A DNA stretch of 64,000 nt from Rutidosis leptorrhynchoides (GCF_046630445.1 NC_092338.1:337055001-337119000), one strand, 5' to 3'; shown: positions 1 through 12,929, counted from the first letter of the stretch. The notes: generated from the letters alone by a model not told the origin. Numbers and translations: made by a program.

Positions 1-627
1 TTTTTCAAATAGTCAAGCGTTTCATTTGCAATCAACATCCCATCCAAGATATTCCTCCCTTTTATAAAGGCGCTCTGTTCATAACCGACAAGCAATGGTG
101 CCACCTTTTTTAGCCTATTCGATAGGAGTTTAGCCACGACCTTATAAAAACTACCAATGAGACTTATTGGACGGTAGTCATTAAGGCTCAAAGGCTCCTG
201 TTTCTTTGGTATGAGAGTAACAAAGGACGCGTTGCACCCTGAAGAGATCTCACCGGTTTCCCAAAAAAAATTTATCGCACTTGTAAGATCTGGCCGAATT
301 ATACTCCAATATTTTTTATAAAACCTCATGTTAAAACCATCTGGCCCCGGGGCTTTTGAACTAGCGCAACTTCTTACCGCATCCCAAATTTCGGTGTCCG
401 AGAATTCTTCCTCAAGTGCCATAGCTTCTGGTGCAGATAGACGGCCCACGCTAGTATCATCTGGCCCAATACTGTTCGGCATCTGATCAGACAGCAGGGC
501 CTGCTGGTTGTTTCGACCTTGCTGGACCGAGTTACTGTTACCAGTATCCAGGCCCAATTTTGAGAACATATGGCCCATCAGAAAAGGCCTGCTGCTGTTA
601 GTCTCGCAAAACAGTTTTTTGTAGTGA
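1..627 (-). pseudogene. LINE-A ORF2, reverse transcriptase part (broken, runs off the left edge)
   Basis: The minus strand reads a non-LTR (L1-type) reverse transcriptase. The fingers-palm signature SKAPGPDGFN is encoded near 340-370, followed by LIPKK and NDYRPISLIGS near 150-220 and by AFIKGRNILDG near 50-80, all standard for plant LINE RT. The catalytic YxDD box would lie beyond the left edge. The frame is shifted by one base relative to the endonuclease part: a T-run near 615-625 seems to carry one extra base and creates the stop at 628-630. This part would copy LINE RNA at a nicked target. It continues the endonuclease pseudogene directly upstream on the same strand. Family assignment is firm; the exact frameshift base is inferred. 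Confidence 0.9.
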
Positions 628-1824
628 TTAAAAAATTGTATTTTTAACCACCGATGGGTCTTCATTCCAAACTCCATTTAAATTTAAACCCCAGATATTA
701 CAATTGTTATACCTGCGACGAATAGACGAATGAAAAAATTTTGAGTTTTCATCCCCTTCTAGTATCCACCTAATGCGTGCTTTTTGCCTTAACATATTCG
801 ATTTAATTTTCTCTTTCTCAATCCACTTCCTTCGACATTCAAGCCAAATAGATCGTTCATTCTCGGTGATATCATTATTCTCGGCTTTACTTTCCCACTC
901 GCTAGCTTCCTTTCTCAAACTATTAATTTCACTATCAAGAGTACCAAAAGTTTTGATGCTCCAATTTTTAAGACAAGCTTTAACATTCTTTAATTTATCT
1001 CTAAAAATACAATCCTTTTTAAACCCCCGAACCGGCATGGACCAAGCTTCTGCAATTATCTCCCCCACCTCCTCCTTCTCAAACCACACATCGAACACTT
1101 TAAAAGGTTTAGGACCGTAATCAATTACCTTGTCTCGTAAGACTAGAGGCACGTGGTCCGATAGCTTACGATCCAAGGCAATGATAGACAAATCATCCCA
1201 TAGATTCAAGAACTTATCCGTGACTAGAAATCTGTCTAATTTGCTGAATTTGGTCTCATCATCACTAATTCTGGTGAATCGTTTCCCACTAATTGGAATT
1301 TCAATCAATTTGTTTCGCGAGATAAAACTATTAAATCTATTTGCACGATATTGCACAAACTGTGAATTAAGCCTATCAGAACTATCGCGTACCTCATTAA
1401 AATCACCACAAATTAACCATGCCGAGTCAATATCTCCCAAAAGGTTATATAAAGAATCCAACATATTCTTCTTTCCTTCATCATCATGTAGACCATAAAT
1501 GTTTACAATCAGAGACTCTTGGCCGTTTGATTTCCATTTCCCTCGAATAGCTAGGAAAAACTCACTCCCCATCGCATTGCTTACCTCAAAACATCCTCTA
1601 TCCCAGATAAGTAGTAACCCTCCTGATTTCCCAATCACTTCCTTCTGAATATACCCAAAGTTCCCATTTCCCCATAAGGATTCAACCCACTAATCACTCA
1701 CTGTATGACACCTAGTCTCCTGAAAAGCCGCAACAAAAGGTCTCTCGGACAAACAAATCTCCTTAACCTAACCAAATTTACCCTCAACCGCAAACCCACG
1801 TACATTTAAGGATAGTATCTTCAT
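628..1824 (-). pseudogene. LINE-A ORF2, apurinic-type endonuclease part (broken)
   Basis: The natural start is the ATG at 1822-1824, opening MKILSLNVRGF, the usual plant L1 ORF2 beginning. Endonuclease/exonuclease/phosphatase motifs follow: an ICGDFNEVR block about 1390-1420 and SDHVPLVL about 1130-1160. The domain would nick the target DNA to prime reverse transcription. In-frame TAG codons at 1768-1770 and 1690-1692 and the stop at 628-630 show it is dead. ORF1 ends only about 40 bases upstream (1864-1866), the normal two-ORF L1 layout. A long helical linker (about 700-1000) leads to the RT. Without the stops the frame is otherwise open, so decay is mild. Confidence 0.9.
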
Positions 1825-1863
1825 AAAAAGTAAATACAAAACGAAGGAAACATTACCAGCAAA

Positions 1864-2036
1864 TTATAATTGCTTTGCAGGCGGCCACCCCAAGCCAATT
1901 TGCTCACCATAAGCCCTAAGCTCTTTGCTACTGAAGGAAACCCCAATATCATTACCGACCTTCTGCTTTGACTTGTTTACACTTGACAATTTATGGGGTT
2001 TTAATTTCGATTTCCTACCACAAGTTTTACAACAAT
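1864..2036 (-). pseudogene. LINE-A ORF1, C-terminal piece
   Basis: This is the end of the same ORF1 that resumes at 11388 on the other side of element 1. The frame crosses the duplicated target ACAAT (2032-2036 and 11383-11387) without interruption and ends at the TAA complement at 1864-1866. The piece is basic and Lys/Ser-rich and contains a CC..C cluster. The split proves element 1 inserted into an existing LINE. Confidence 0.85.
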
Positions 2037-4734
2037 TGTAATGACCCGGAATTTTCCGACCAAATTATACTTATGAGATTAATATTTACATAAATCAAAC
2101 CATACCAACATGATAAGCAATCCAAATTGTTGAGACTTGTGTTTTTGAAAAGAGTTTTACACAACATTTGACCGTCCAATATGACCGATGATATCACGAA
2201 CTATATAACATACGATAATTATACGTTTGTGTATATATATATGTATTTATATATATTTAACATGATCTAAGGATGGTTTAACATCTCATTGTGTACTAAT
2301 GACAATGAGTTATAAGTATATTTTGAAACTACTAACTTAAGTTTTCAAAACGATAACTATACGTAACATTCTTTGATATATATACTTATAATCTATAATG
2401 CTTATACATGTATCGTATATATAATGTATTTAATCACTTTTTAAGGACTTAAATACATAAAACAATATAAGTATATTCACAAAAGATAGCTATATTTGAA
2501 TTCTCGTTCCGTTTCCTCAAGATTTCTATATGTATATCTAGGGTATATGTACCTGTATCATACCCAGCTTCTATACGTATTTACTATTGGTATATACACA
2601 TCAAATCAACATCCTAATCAACATTATTACTGCCCTAGATATGAGGTAACTAGGATTTGTCAAGTAGTATGAATTATTAGTAAGAAAACAAAATTAGGAA
2701 TCCTTTTCTTTCTTTATAAACTAAAAACGTTTTTATAAATGAACACCATTTCTTCACTCCATTTTCTCATACCTACACCCTCATTTCTCTCTCAAAATAC
2801 TCCTAACTTCATACTTGATCATCTCCAAGCATTTTCCCCATCATTTAGCTTCAATTACAAGCCTTAAACACCATAATAAAACTCTTTCAAGAACACATCA
2901 AAATAACCACCCATTTGAAGAAGTTTACTTCCAACCTTTTGATCTAACTCCACCACTCTTTGATTCCAAGATTATTTCTTATATTTTGCAGTAACTTTGT
3001 CCAAGTAACTTGAGGTAGTAACCATGTTCATAATCTTATTCAATTCATATTCATATAGCTATCTTATTTTGTGGTATAAAATTTTAACAACAAGAACATA
3101 GTTTGAATGATTTCAAACTTGTTCGCAAACTAAATAGATCCTTCTAACTTGAATTTTAAAACACTTCAAGACCTGTAATATACCATAATGATATGCTAAC
3201 CTAACAAGATATAACTTGGTTTTACAAAGAACATCTTAAAAACTGAATCTACGTCGTCGGAGTGCAACCGGGGGCTGTTTTGGGTTGGAGAATTAAAAAC
3301 CATCTTGAACTTTGAATTGGAAGTTCATGTTCTGGAAAAATGATATTTCTTATGAATATGTTAACACATAAAAATTTCATGGTTTAACTCAAAGTGTAAG
3401 TATTTTTAGAAAAATGATCATTAAATGTTGTTTTTATGATGGAAAATGATCACTTTCATAAGTTTCACCAAAGTTTAACCCATAACCTATGATTTCGAAT
3501 ACAAACTAAGGTATTTTCAGTTCATATTCTTAAAATTTGACTCGATCCAAGGAAGTGGCAAGTTGAACCAACAAAAACGGAGTTGTAATGAAGAAACTAC
3601 GACTAAAACAAGATTGGGTATCCGAAGCTAGTTTAGCTACGAAAATATTTGGAGAAAAAGTAAATTAATCATATCTTTTCTAATTAATATGATATTTTAT
3701 ATATAATTACTTATGATTTGATTTTATATATTTCAGGACCACCCGTAAACAACACGAGAACATTAATCATAAGACCTCATGATTGTACGCAACACGTCAT
3801 TTGACAACACGGTACTTTATGTACGCAACACGTCATTTGACAACATGGTACCATGGGTCGAGATTAATTCTGATCAATACGAATACGATGGGGTCTTTAT
3901 TTATTTTATTTAAGCAACTAATTGTGGATCACTAACATCGGACTGCTAACTACGGACTAAGAAAATATTAAAAGTATTAAAAGTATATATATATGTAACG
4001 ATTACTTAAAAAGAAAATATGTTGATATATTATATATATGGTTAGGTTCGTGATATCTATCGGAGACCAAGTCGAATTAAATACCTTCAAGGCAAAAGTG
4101 AGTTTCATTTGCTCCCTTTTTAATTGCTTTTGCAATATATATTTTTGGGCTGAGAATACATGCGCTGCTTTTATAAATGTTTACAAAATAGACACAAGTA
4201 CTTAAAAATATATTCTACGTTGAGTTGTACCACTAGCATATTTCCCTGTAGCTTGGTAACTACTATTTACATGGGTATTGTAAACGCGAATCCTGTTGAT
4301 AGATCTATCGGGCCTGACAACCCCAACCGGACTGGACGACCAGTATTCAACGGTTGCACAGTACTTCGTTTTGGTGACTACACTTGGTACGGTGTAGTGA
4401 GATTTCATAATAAAGGGAATATGCGACGTTGATTAAATGTTAAGTATGGTTACCAAGTGCTCAACCACTTAGAATGCTTTACATATACTTGCGAGTGTAT
4501 CATGTTTATGATTATGAAATCTTGTGGTCTATTAACATATTGAAATGATTGTTATGATAAACCTATGAACTCACCAACCTTTTGGTTGACACTTTAAAGC
4601 ATGTTTATTCTCAGGTACGAATTAAGTCTTCCGCTGTGCATTTGCTCAATATAAGGACATTACTTGGAGCCGATCATCGCAATGGGACCAAATGTTGATG
4701 ACTTCGTCCAGGTGGATTAGGACGGGTCCTTTCA
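2037..4734 (+). repeat. Element 1 5' LTR
   Basis: This is a 2698-bp terminal repeat, TG...CA, nearly identical to 8682-11382. A 30-odd-base direct repeat starting at the GTACGCAACACG words lies about 3787-3850 and is also in the other LTR. A 90-codon open stretch at 4160-4432 occurs in both LTRs but looks like chance. Possible leader splice signals are an AG/GTAGTAACC near 3014 and a TTTCAG acceptor near 3737. Confidence 0.93.
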
Positions 4735-4736
4735 GT

Positions 4737-4748
4737 TGGTATCAGAGC
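4737..4748 (+). other. Element 1 primer binding site (tRNA-iMet)
   Basis: TGGTATCAGAGC, two bases after the LTR end, is the standard complement of the plant initiator tRNA-Met 3' end. Confidence 0.95.
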
Positions 4749-5145
4749 GGTGGTTGTAGCGAACCAGGTCTTGCATTAGTGTGTCTAACTAGTAGTTGTT
4801 AGGATGCATTAATGAGTCTGGACTTCGACCGTGTCTACATGTCAAAAGTTTTGCTTATCATTTCTAGTCGGAAATCATCTGCTTATCATCCTTAGGAAAT
4901 TACCTGCTTATCATTCATAAGTCTAGACACGTTTTACTACATTTACTGCATTGATAGTGTATAGACGAATTCTTATCTTAGCATATCTGTTATTGCGAAC
5001 TTTGACTGATATCTTTTCAAAGATTCTCCGTAATTTACGGGATTTTGGTATTATATATACATATGTAAATTATGTATTGAAGAGTACCAAATCTAACTCC
5101 TATAATCTATTCCATACCAAAAATTCATTTTCCCCATTATACAAG

Positions 5146-5592
5146 ATGGATTCCGCATCTAGTTAGAATTCTTCAAATTCCGAAAGTTATGCCGATATGG
5201 ATTTCCATTCGGGCTCCGAAAGCAGCGTCACCGGAATGGATCAACCAATTTCCCATCATCTATTCTGGATGAATTGGGGATGGGTTCGTAATATACTAAA
5301 TCACTGGAGACAAGAGGAAGGTGATCCATTCCATCCACCAAATTGCCCTCTTGGCGATGAACCTGAAGCACTTACCGACGAACCTATTCGAAACATCATT
5401 TTCTCTCTCATTTCTAGAGTATCTCGTCACGATTATATACTATCCCATATTACAAATCTTGTTCATTCGCTCGCTCCAACCACCAATCATCCCGGTGTAC
5501 TAGCAGAAGTTAACGAACTTCGCGCTCGCGTGACGGCTTTGGAGAACATGGTGCGAAGGTTGCAAACACCAGCAACAGCACCATCAGCATAA
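5146..5592 (+). pseudogene. Element 1 conserved small ORF (unknown, gag position), one early stop
   Basis: An ATG at 5146 is followed by an in-frame TAG at 5164-5166, after which the frame is open to 5592. I do not recognise a family. The core (TGMDQPISHHLFWMNWGW, then NHWRQEEGDPFHPP) is almost the same as in element 2 (56803-57225) over about 110 residues, while surrounding sequence has diverged more. The C-terminus has leucine heptads (VNELRARVTALENMVRRLQ), suggesting a short coiled coil and self-assembly. Placement right after the primer site is where gag normally sits, so a gag-derived or matrix-like role is an inference. There is no zinc knuckle. A Pro/Thr-rich, CAC/CAT-rich tail follows the stop. 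Confidence 0.7.
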
Positions 5593-5964
5593 TCAGCACC
5601 ACCATCAATAACATCAACAATACCATCATCACCACTAACAAACAACATCTGCATCACACGTCTCGACATCATAATCTGTCCCACAAACATCAACATCATA
5701 CGCACCATAGATACCAAGGAGTACCAACAATAATGAACGATGAAGTATTGATCCATAACTTCATTGATATTCTGCGAAGAATATGTGGTTTCAAAAAGTT
5801 TTAGAGATTTCTTATTCTAGCTCAAACCGAAAAGCAAATGAGATTAATATCATATTAACTCATTAAATTCATGATTTCATCTGAAGAAAATATATATATA
5901 TATGTTTTCATAAAGATTGTAATTAAAAGTTCTTTTGTACAAAATATTAATGGTGAAATTTTTT

Positions 5965-5979
5965 TTTAACGGGTAGGTA
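5965..5979 (+). other. Element 1 internal copy of the terminal purine-tract motif
   Basis: TTTAACGGGTAGGTA here is identical to 8666-8680 immediately before the 3' LTR. Element 2 has the same pair (55721-55735 and 52664-52678). It may act as a second plus-strand primer; that is inference. Confidence 0.55.
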
Positions 5980-6411
5980 ATACCCGAGGAATAATTAGAT
6001 TTCATCTTAATAAGTTACATTGTACATTCGTCGAAGCTGATTCAACAGTCATTTACTATCCTACTTACAACCACCGATATACGTATCCGTTCACCGCAGA
6101 ATAACCATTTTCATTCAATTTCATATTTGGACTTTGACTTCCCAGAATCCAACAAGTGGCATATGAAGAAAACATATGACAAAATAAAATCTGTTAGAAA
6201 CAAACAAATTAACTATGAAAAATTTTGTTAAGAATCCACGCTAACTGTTCCAGCTAACTGTTCCTAGCTAACTGATTACATTTTACTTATAGCAGTTTAT
6301 TTATCGCAATTTAATTATCGCACTTTTATTTATCGTCATTTAATTTCTGTAATTATTTTACACCCTTTAAATATCGGGACACGTATACAATGTTTTGACA
6401 TATCATATCGA

Positions 6412-6414
<3 letters not shown>

Positions 6415-6473
<59 letters not shown>
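6415..6473. repeat. (TA)n microsatellite in element 1
   Basis: An uninterrupted AT run of nearly 60 bases. The stretch around it (about 5990-7190) has no convincing gene. A short open stretch at 6960-7172 has a weak counterpart in element 2 near 54908-55297 (both contain a KVAN..TAP..QLR..FI pattern), but it has no known family. Confidence 0.9.
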
Positions 6474-6476
<3 letters not shown>

Positions 6477-7195
6477 TGGAATCACCATAGACACTCTATA
6501 TGCAGTAATGATCGAGTTCTCTATACAGGGTTGAGGTTGATTCTACAATAATATATATAGTTTGAGTTGTGATCGAGTCTGAGACATATACGGGTCACGA
6601 CACGTATTAATTAATTCGTATATTATATATTAAACTATATATGAATTATTGGACTGTTACTGTGGACTATCGACTGTGGACTAATGACATTGGACAATTA
6701 AAATGAATTAAAATATTGATTATAACATATGAAACTAAACATTTCTTCAAGATTGCCACTTGATTTCATCTTAAACCTCATTGTATCTCGACGATTACAA
6801 TCAGCGTTCAAATCTATCATGATTCTTAAAAACAACTCAATCGAGAGGATAAACCAACCGCACTTCATCTACGGAAGAAAAGATTGATGCATATAGTTAT
6901 GCACCTGAAAAACCCTCGGAAACTGAGTAAACGTTTGACACGTATTTGTTCTAGTTCCTTTGACATTGTTATTACCGAAGATCGTTTTGCAATCCCTTTC
7001 CAAAGTAGCTAATTTTGTCACAGCTCCAGTAAGTCAACTCCGACTTTTCATCCGAAACAACTTTATTACAACCGTGATATATATGCGTACTCTTTATTGT
7101 TACTGGGGAACCTTTTATATTCCACAATATTACCATCAGCGATTAATCATTCTAAAAACACAATTCTCCTGAAACTACCTCGGTTTGATAACCGA

Positions 7196-7440
7196 TGACC
7201 CAGATCAGTTAACTTTAAAAATGCTGACGAAGCGGCATGTTGTAGATGATCTTAATGGCCAAAAATTTGATGATAAAGAAAGGAGTGTTAGGAACGCTCG
7301 ATAGAAAATTTAGTACCGAAAAGCGGATTATGCGAAACTATGAAGAAAGCCGTGGACAAATCACAAAGAATAAGTTTGCCTTCAAAGAATCCAAATGATT
7401 CTGTGCCTGCTGAAATCGTTAGCAAACATCTTATTTCTCA
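7196..7440 (+). pseudogene. Captured poly(A)-binding-protein-like fragment in element 1 (broken)
   Basis: At 7208-7237 the sequence encodes VNFKNADEAA. One base out of frame, 7251-7280 encodes LNGQKFDDKE. From 7340 it reads MKKAVDKSQR followed by KNPNDSV. In order, these correspond to the end of RRM2 (VNFENADDAA...LNGK.FDDKE) and the linker into RRM3 (KEAADK.Q.LNLY.KNLDDS) of eukaryotic cytoplasmic poly(A)-binding proteins. Element 2 keeps a longer open version (54580-54906) with GKAQKK as well. It is frameshifted with stops and cannot make a working RNA-binding protein. It is most simply a piece of host mRNA picked up by an ancestor of both elements. Confidence 0.72.
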
Positions 7441-8650
7441 TTCTAAACCTTCACAGACAAATCTTCTTCATCATCCATTGATATTAGAAATTCTAAGATA
7501 TTCTCGTATGTTCTATTATAAATATCCTCCATATTTCTGGCAATATTTTCACAACTATTCTTATCTGAGATCATTTATCTCTCCGTAATATCTGCAACAT
7601 AAAAGAAACTGTGTTAGTTTCTAAATTCTGAAACCTTCGAGTTTAAAATATGAATGTTTTGAAGTAGTGTTGGGAACTGAAGCATGGATTAGTATAATAT
7701 AATGACACTTGATCAACGTCATTATATTACAGTAAGTCATGCTGAGTTTCTAATGAAGCATGATGATTCACAGTACCGTCATCATGTGCCATTTACACGA
7801 CTCTTACATTCTATCTAATCTCTAAACATATCAAGAGAATATTTTTCCGGATGACTCGGTCTTCTCCAGGGTATTCTGGTAATTTAACAAATCAAAATCG
7901 TTCTATTACCATTTTCTTCTTAGAGCATTAGCTATGTTCATTCTGAATTTCATATCTACGAATTCCGGACCATTACTCGCTTGACTCGAAGTTGGGAAGA
8001 GAAAACGAAAGCATGAAGCTCCGAAAAATAATGAAGAATATAAACTTCGATAAAACCCCCGAAATTACAAACCGTGTATATCGATGCAGATAGCAATATA
8101 GAGACACGGAAGAATTAGAAACACTATAAACACAAGAGTATAGTAGAAGTAAATAGATTCTTTTGGTGGTAGATGAAAAAGAAGAATGACAGATATAAAA
8201 GTTAGGAGTATATCAAGAATCAGGACTGGATGGAGCATATTGATGAATGCTTTAAAGTAAGAATCAAGGGAGAAAGAATAGAAGGTGGGAGTCGTGGAAA
8301 ATAAGGAAACGAAGGGGTGAATTTATAGTGAAATATCCGACAGAGCAATCGAAACAGATTATTGCATATAATCAAAGAAGATCCTGATTTCCTTAATCAC
8401 CAAAGAACCAAATCTTATTACGTAAGATTCTCTTTAAATACCTTAAATCCCGGAAATTAATCATAACTACGTCATCGGTTAAGACGAATATATTTTACTC
8501 ATCTCACTCTTTTACGATAGTCTCATTTATATTCTTCGCATAATCGAATCGTTTTATCTACATTACTCAATGATGATAAAACTCCATTATCACCTTATAT
8601 TTGTCATGAAAACCTTCTTATTTTTATCCATAACAACCTCTATCAAATTT
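7441..8650 (+). other. Element 1 3' interior, no gene seen
   Basis: AT-rich sequence with only short open stretches. Parts align by eye with the inverted copy in element 2 (for example the 8160-8330 stretch with about 52990-53050 plus 53680-53800), so it is family-specific non-coding sequence rather than a gene. Confidence 0.6.
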
Positions 8651-8681
8651 CGGGGACGAAATTTCTTTAACGGGTAGGTAC
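8651..8681 (+). other. Element 1 terminal polypurine region
   Basis: A G/A-rich CGGGGACGAAAT stretch and TTTAACGGGTAGGTA lie directly before the 3' LTR start, where plus-strand priming is expected. Confidence 0.65.
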
Positions 8682-11382
8682 TGTAATGACCCGGAATTTT
8701 CCGACCAAATTATACTTATGAGATTAATATTTACATAAATCAAACCATACCAACATGATAAGCAATCCAAATTATTGAGACTTGTGTTTTTAAAAAGAGT
8801 TTTACACAACATTTGACCGTCCAATATGACCGATGATATCACGAACTATATAACATACGATAATTATACGTTTGTGTATATATATGTATTTATATATATT
8901 TAACATGATCTAAGGATGGTTTAACATCTCATTGTGTACTAATGACAATGAGTTATAAGTATATTTTGAAACTACTAACTTAAGTTTTCAAAACGATAAC
9001 TATACGTAACATTCTTTGATATATATACTTATAATCTATAATGCTTATACATGTATCGTATATATAATGTATTTAATCACTTTTTAAGGACTTAAATACA
9101 TAAAACAATATAAGTATATTCACAAAAGATAGCTATATTTGAATTCTCGTTCCGTTTCCTCAAGATTTCTATATGTATATCTAGGGTATATGTATCCGTA
9201 TCATACCCAACTTCTATACGTATTTACTATTGGTATATACACATCAAATCAACATCCTAATCAACATTATTACTGCCCTAGATATGAGGTAACTAGGATT
9301 TGTCAAGTAGTATGAATTATTAGTAAGAAAACAAAATTAGGAATCCTTTTCTTTCTTTATAAACTAAAAACGTTTTTATAAATGAACACCATTTCTTCAC
9401 TCCATTTTCTCATACCTACACCCTCATTTCTCTCTCAAAATACTCCTAACTTTATACTTGATCATCTCCAAGCATTTTCCCCATCATTTAGCTTCAATTA
9501 CAAGCCTTAAACACCATAATAAAACTCTTTCAAGAACACATCAAAATAACCACCCATTTGAAGAAGTTTACTTCCAACCTTTTGATCTAACTCCACCACT
9601 CTTTGATTTCAAGATTATTTCTTATATTTTGCAGTAACTTTGTCCAAGTAACTTGAGGTAGTAACCATGTTCATAATCTTATTCAATTCATATTCATATA
9701 GCTATCTTATTTTGTGGTATAAAATTTTAACAACAAGAACATAGTTTGAATGATTTCAAACTTGTTTGCAAACTAAATAGATCCTTCTAACTTGACTTTT
9801 AAAACACTTCAATATCTGTAATATATCATAATGATATACTAACCTAACAAGATATAACTTGGTTTTACAAAGAACATCTTAAAAACTGAATCTACGTCGT
9901 CGGAGTGCAACCGGGGGCTGTTTTGGGTTGGAGAATTAAAAACCATCTTGAACTTTGAATTGGAAGTTCATGTTCTGGAAAAATGATATTTCTTATGAAT
10001 ATGTTAACACATAAAAATTTCATGGTTTAACTCAAAGTGTAAGTATTTTTAGGAAAATGGTCATTAAATGTTGTTTTTATGATGGAAAATGATCACTTTC
10101 ATAAGTTTCACCAAAGTTTGACCTATAACCTATGATTTCGAATGCAAACTAAGGTATTTTCAGTTCATATTCTTAAAATTTAACTCGATCCAAGGAAGTG
10201 GCAAGTTGAACCAACAAAAACGGAGTTGTAATGAAGAAACTACGACTAAAACAAGATTGGGTATCCGAAGCTAGTTTAGCTACGAAAATATTTGGAGAAA
10301 AAGTAAATTAATCATATCTTTTCTAATTAATATGATATTTTATATATAATTACTTATGATTTGATTTTATATATTTCAGGACCACCCGTAAACAACACGA
10401 GAAGATTAATCATAAGACCTCATGATTGTACGCAACACGTCATTTGACAACACGGTACTTTATGTACGCAACACGTCATTTGACAACATGGTACCATGGG
10501 TCGAGATTAATTCTGATCAATACGAATACGATGGGGTCTTTATTTATTTTATTTAAGCAACTAATTGTGGATCACTAACATCGGACTGCTAACTACGGAC
10601 TAAGAAAATATTAAAAGTATTAAAAGTATATATATATATATGTAACGATTACTTAAAAAGAAAATATGTTGATATATTATATATATGGTTAGGTTCGTGA
10701 TATCTATCGGAGACCAAGTCGAATTAAATACCTTCAAGGCAAAAGTGAGTTTCATTTGCTCCCCTTTTTAATTGCTTTTGCAATATATATTTTTGGGCTG
10801 AGAATACATGCGCTGCTTTTATAAATGTTTACAAAATAGACACAAGTACTTAAAAATATATTCTACGTTGAGTTGTACCACTGGCATATTTCCCTGTAGC
10901 TTGGTAACTACTATTTACATGGGTATTGTAAACGCGAATCCTGTTGATAGATCTATCGGGCCTGACAACCCCAACCGGACTGGACGACCAGTATTCAACG
11001 GTTGCACAGTACTTCGTTTTGGTGACTACACTTGGTACGGTGTAGTGAGATTTCATAATAAAGGGAATATGCGACGTTGATTAAATGTTAAGTATGGTTA
11101 CCAAGTGCTCAACCACTTAGAATGCTTTACATATACTTGCGAGTGTATCATGTTTATGATTATGAAATCTTGTGGTCTATTAACATATTGAAATGATTGT
11201 TATGATAAACCTATGAACTCACTAACCTTTTGGTTGACACTTTAAAGCATGTTTATTCTCAGGTACGAATTAAGTCTTCCGCTGTGCATTTGCTCAATAT
11301 AAGGACATTACTTGGAGCCGATCATCGCAATGGGACCAAATGTTGATGACTTCGTCCAGGTGGATTAGGACGGGTCCTTTCA
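8682..11382 (+). repeat. Element 1 3' LTR
   Basis: This 2701-bp repeat matches 2037-4734 with scattered single-base changes and a longer TA run near 10627. It ends CCTTTCA and is followed by the target duplicate ACAAT at 11383-11387. Confidence 0.93.
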
Positions 11383-11387
11383 ACAAT

Positions 11388-12925
11388 AAACTGCTGCTTT
11401 CTCCTTAATTACACCGCATCTAGCCATGCTTTTGAATCGCATAATCCTAGAGGAAGCATTGCAATTCCCCATCTTCTGCCAATAACATTCGCTGCAATTG
11501 GAAACTTCAACAGATTTATTCGAAACTCTAATACCTGAATTCGCCCTTGTCTCTTTCGATTTCTTGGAGTTTAAGCTCGAATTGGATTTCCCAGCCCTAG
11601 TTGATTTATTGTAACTCGAGTTTGGAATAAATCTTGGGTCATTACCATTTACCCTCAAATTCCCAGTGTCACGATGTTGAGAGTTAATTCCGATGTTGGG
11701 CCGATTAATATTATCTGCCATGTTATCATTTTCATTTAACTGAGCTTGCTGAGGATTGGGATCCATATCCACTTGCCCAACATTAAAATTTGGCCGAACA
11801 TTTAATTCTGGCCCAACATTAGTTTCTGCCCCAAATACCTCCTTTGCCCTTTCAAATTCATAGGTATCTTTCACCTTTTCGTAACTGTCATCGCCATTAT
11901 TGCCTACCTTGGAAGAAGCAAAATCGCCACCCACGTCTGCACTCCTGTCGGCCACCTCCTCGTCATCCACGAAAAGCTCATCTATCCCAAAAAATTCGGA
12001 CCTTTCATCATCTATAGTATTTTCACCTTTTCCGGCGGTCTTTGCCGGATCATCACCACCATCCAGGTCGTTCCCATCATAATCTTCATCTTCCTGTCTT
12101 AAAACTTCATTGAATAAACTGAATTCATCTTCTGAAGAGCCCATGATATCTTCACCTTTTGAGACTAGATCCGTGTCAATATTCGACTCGGAATCAAACA
12201 TGTATTCCGAATCATCACAATCACTCTCAGACATCACAGCAATATCCGGAGCCTTCTTGATCTCTTCCTCAACGTTTATGAAATAATTTCTGGATTTAAA
12301 TTTTAGAACTAGTGATCCTTTGACTACCTCAGGTTCATGCAACTTCACAAACACTTTGCCATACGTTAAACTCTGATTGCCCTCCAGGGTGCAGTTCTCG
12401 TGTAAATAAACTGTACCCCACCACTCCGCAATATAAGTGAAGGTTTTTTCTGACCAACATGGTGGGGGTACACCACTAATTTTAATCCACGACATTCTCC
12501 CGTCTGGCCAACATGAAAAGTCCCAGATTCTGATCTTGATTAACCATCTTGAAATGGGATGGTTAGCTTCAGTTGCCTTTATCGCCTCATCTATGGTAGG
12601 AAACACCACTGCTATGTCTAGTCCTCCCAAGAACTTAATCTCTATCTCACAAAGCCCTTCTGCCCTAAGGATCTTCCAAATGTTTTTGAGAATATCACGA
12701 CTTCTTGCTTCCCCAATAATTGCCTTCTGTAATATCTCTTGATTTTTTGTACTCTCATCATCATTAATAACCACCACTCTTTCCTTCTTGCCCAGCTCAT
12801 CCGGTTTCTGTTTTCTTTTCTCATTAAGAACATCCCTAAGATCATCCTTCTTTCCCCCCATTGCATCCATGTATGACCGATCATCTTTGAACCTGTTGAA
12901 GTTGACGTTTCTAAACCCCGTCTCT
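11388..12925 (-). pseudogene. LINE-A ORF1, N-terminal and central part
   Basis: A long minus-strand frame enters from about 12925 (upstream codons NVNFNRFKDDRSYM are in frame) and reads to 11388, then continues at 2036. It encodes a plant L1 ORF1-type nucleic-acid-binding protein: a globular domain with WLIKIRIWDFSCWPDGRMSW and IKISGVPPPCW (about 12420-12560) like the DUF4283 group, then a very acidic Asp/Glu-rich middle (about 11850-12260), then a Ser/Asn/Lys-rich tail with a CSECYW cysteine cluster. It would coat LINE RNA. No internal stop is seen on this side. The 5' boundary of the LINE is not clear: I see no target duplicate near 12930. Confidence 0.82.
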
Positions 12926-12929
12926 TGAT

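Larger units (their letters stand above)
2037..11382 (+). mobile_element. Element 1: non-autonomous LTR retrotransposon, complete, inside LINE-A
   Basis: The element runs from TGTAATGACC to GGTCCTTTCA with 2.7-kb direct LTRs, a tRNA-iMet primer site directly after the first LTR and a purine-rich stretch before the second. The 5-bp target duplication ACAAT (2032-2036, 11383-11387) confirms the ends. The 3.95-kb interior has no recognisable protease, RT, RNase H or integrase. It holds a small conserved ORF (5146-5592) and a captured poly(A)-binding-protein-like fragment (7196-7440). The LTRs differ by roughly two to three dozen positions by eye, so insertion is recent relative to LINE-A decay. 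LTR ends and interior match element 2 (48899-61468), so the two belong to related families that must borrow enzymes from an autonomous partner, probably gypsy-type. Confidence 0.93.

Noticed and set aside
773-1498. Plus-strand open frames over the LINE-A endonuclease
   Set aside because: They are shadows of the minus-strand coding region and contain no domain.
4160-4432. 90-codon open frame in the element 1 5' LTR, repeated at 10808-11080
   Set aside because: It is the same in both LTRs only because the LTRs are copies; no protein family, no leader, and it lies in LTR sequence.
1-12925. Two independent LINE insertions flanking element 1
   Set aside because: The ORF1 frame continues exactly across the ACAAT target duplication, so it is one LINE split by an insertion.
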